A stretch of 24,906 nt of DNA from JAEZJZ01 sp964450265 (GTDB lineage Bacteria > Bacillota > UBA994 > UBA5500). A model generated the notes under the pieces. It was not told the DNA's origin, did no database searches, and saw only the letters and a list, made by a program, of their open reading frames with translations. Position numbers and translations under genes: made by a program. This document shows, in pieces, positions 24,162 through 24,906 of the stretch (its first letter is position 1; each line of letters begins with the position of its first letter). The stretch spans positions 1 through 24,906 of the forward strand of contig CAYVCY010000014.1 of NCBI GenBank assembly GCA_964450265.1, written 5' to 3'.

Positions 24162-24500
24162 CTATCCCAGAAGCACAAATTCAGCAAAATTCTGGAATCC
24201 CCGCTCCATTAATCCGGACACATTATCGAAGTCCCAGTGCTTAATGTCATGATGGTAGTTAATGTCATGTCCCCAGCCCAAGTCGCCTTTAAGGAAGTAC
24301 ATTTTTCTTGTCCAGCCTGCCCAATACTGTGTACCGGTATAGCCAGTGACAGTAACGATCCGATTATGCATTAGGGACACATCGCTTCTATGTGCTGTGA
24401 AGTTATTGACTGTCTGCCTTACTCCGTTAACGAGGACAGTTGATACGACCGACGCAACAAGACTAACACCTAAGCTTATCCATCCCCATCCGCCGCTCAA
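24162..24500 (-). CDS. Small protein with N-terminal hydrophobic segment, unknown function
   Basis: Up to 112 residues from a TTG at 24500; the frame stays open further upstream and no good ribosome site is seen, so the start is unsure. A hydrophobic segment just inside the N-terminus (ISLGVSLVASVVSTVLVNGV) looks like a membrane anchor or signal, and the residues before it include Leu-Ser-Gly-Gly followed by WGW. The remainder is polar and rich in Trp, Tyr and His (YWAGWTRKMYF, GWGHDINYHHDIKHWDF). I recognise no family. It is followed at once by a small two-TM gene, and the pair sits in an AT-richer stretch between two copies of the arginase 3' end. Confidence 0.45.
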   Translation of the reverse strand: MSGGWGWISLGVSLVASVVSTVLVNGVRQTVNNFTAHRSDVSLMHNRIVTVTGYTGTQYWAGWTRKMYFLKGDLGWGHDINYHHDIKHWDFDNVSGLMERGFQNFAEFVLLG

Positions 24501-24582
24501 GAGCCAAGCGATTATTCTGGCTTGGTTTCTTCTACTGCTGGTTATCCCGATCCGATACGGCGTGACCCAAGCCAGGAGTTCA

Positions 24583-24615
24583 GTGAAGCAGGCGCTGCTG
24601 ATGGCTACCGAAGGC
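24583..24615 (+). pseudogene. Remnant copy of the arginase-family gene 3' end
   Basis: These 33 bases match the arginase-family gene at 23688-23720 at 29 of 33 positions and in frame encode VKQALLMATEG against VKQALLLATEG. Upstream similarity fades quickly, and downstream the frame runs into a dispersed repeat. It is either the last piece of a lost second gene copy or a duplicated 3' end. Confidence 0.6.
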
Positions 24616-24632
24616 CCTGAGCGCCCCCTCTT

Positions 24633-24724
24633 TTTGTCATACTGAGCGTAGCGAAGGGTCTTACCCCGGCGACGCCAACGCGTCGCCGGGGTTTGGATTC
24701 TTCGGCCAAAGCCTCAGAATGACC
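24633..24724. repeat. Dispersed palindromic element, full copy (copy B)
   Basis: The core hairpin CCCCGGCGACGC (24664-24675) / GCGTCGCCGGGG (24680-24691) is flanked by imperfect inverted ends: GTCATACTGAGCGTAGCGAAG on the left and, as complement, GTCATTCTGAGGCTTTGGCC on the right. The right half and core recur in opposite orientation at 13405-13459. 'GTCATTCTGAGCG.AGCGAAG' sequences are, from memory, widespread short repeats of Bacillota and other genomes. No coding capacity. Confidence 0.75.
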
Positions 24725-24738
24725 TGGGAGAAAACTAA

Positions 24739-24767
24739 AGCAGGGTGCAACGTAAGCGCACCCTGCT
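24739..24767 (-). terminator. Terminator of the amidohydrolase gene
   Basis: AGCAGGGTGC (24739-24748) and GCACCCTGCT (24758-24767) form a ten-pair stem; on the minus strand it is followed by TTAGTTTT. It lies about 30 bases after the amidohydrolase stop. The left flank and stem closely match those of the terminator after the arginase-family gene (GAGAAA then AAAGCAGGGTGC). Confidence 0.7.
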
Positions 24768-24797
24768 GCTGTTATCCAGTTATCCGTTCATTTCAGC

Positions 24798-24906
24798 CTA
24801 GTATTGTGGTCGTTCCCAGACGCGCTTACCTTCAATGTAAGTCTCCAGAATCACGCTCTTGTAGCTCAGCGGTTCTCCGCTCATGACGATGAAATCGGCA
24901 TCCTTG
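24798..24906 (-). CDS. Amidohydrolase, C-terminal end (partial)
   Basis: The last 35 codons, KDADFIVMSGEPLSYKSVIL then ETYIEGKRVWERPQY and TAG, match the closing strand of the composite beta domain in metal-dependent amidohydrolases of the imidazolonepropionase type, usually 'GKDADLVVL.G.P......V..V...G..V'. The metal site lies outside the window, so the substrate cannot be judged. The gene runs out of the window on the right. Confidence 0.75.
   Translation of the reverse strand, partial: KDADFIVMSGEPLSYKSVILETYIEGKRVWERPQY

Noticed and set aside
24346..24645. 99-codon plus-strand frame containing the arginase tail
   Set aside because: Only its end resembles a protein; the first part is antisense to the small minus-strand gene, so it is a chance fusion with the remnant.
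1..24906. CRISPR array, tRNA or rRNA genes, phage or integrase genes
   Set aside because: I looked for regularly spaced repeats, cloverleaf sequences and integrase or transposase motifs on both strands and found none.

Overview
The window is about 25 kb of chromosome-like DNA, GC-rich (roughly 55-58% by eye). It reads most like a member of the Bacillota (class Clostridia, anaerobic). Reasons: strong GGAGG-type ribosome sites with many GTG and TTG starts, a ferredoxin-fused EtfA/EtfB next to a 2-hydroxyacid dehydrogenase, an FtsX permease with a long coiled coil, and dispersed palindromic elements of kinds I associate with clostridial genomes. The taxon is inferred from gene content only. A run of exactly 100 N at 7832-7931 marks this as a draft scaffold.

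Layout. (1) 1-1716: tail of an ABC ATPase gene and its membrane partner, followed by a multi-hairpin repeat. (2) 1832-4148, minus strand: a MATE efflux pump followed by an exported membrane protein of unknown function. (3) 4292-4810: a GNAT acetyltransferase. (4) 4849-9698: a well-defined promoter, a MarR regulator, a MacB/LolD-type ABC ATPase and a very large FtsX permease, one operon broken only by the assembly gap. (5) 9818-11731: an unusual helical-repeat protein ending in a HIRAN domain, then a nested palindromic repeat. (6) 11864-13390: a lipoprotein with a predicted beta-propeller. (7) 13551-14003: a protein closely resembling chromosomal aminoglycoside 6'-N-acetyltransferases, then a candidate structured RNA with its own terminator. 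(8) 14243-15874, minus: an M14 zinc carboxypeptidase. (9) 16115-19723, minus: FAD 2-hydroxyacid dehydrogenase, EtfB and ferredoxin-EtfA as overlapping genes, the gene set of an electron-bifurcating lactate-dehydrogenase-type complex. (10) 19970-22433: LemA and a DUF2207 membrane protein. (11) 22494-24906: a 5'-truncated SRPBCC gene, an arginase-superfamily enzyme, an AT-richer island with two small unknown genes flanked by copies of the arginase 3' end and terminator, and the C-terminus of an amidohydrolase.

Working together, regions 1, 2, 4 and 7 form a loose export and resistance neighbourhood (two ABC exporters, a MATE pump, a MarR repressor, an AAC(6')-like enzyme). Region 9 is energy metabolism, probably oxidising a 2-hydroxyacid with NAD+ while consuming reduced ferredoxin. 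The least explained parts are the HIRAN protein, the structured element at 14018-14107 and the island at 23.8-24.6 kb.
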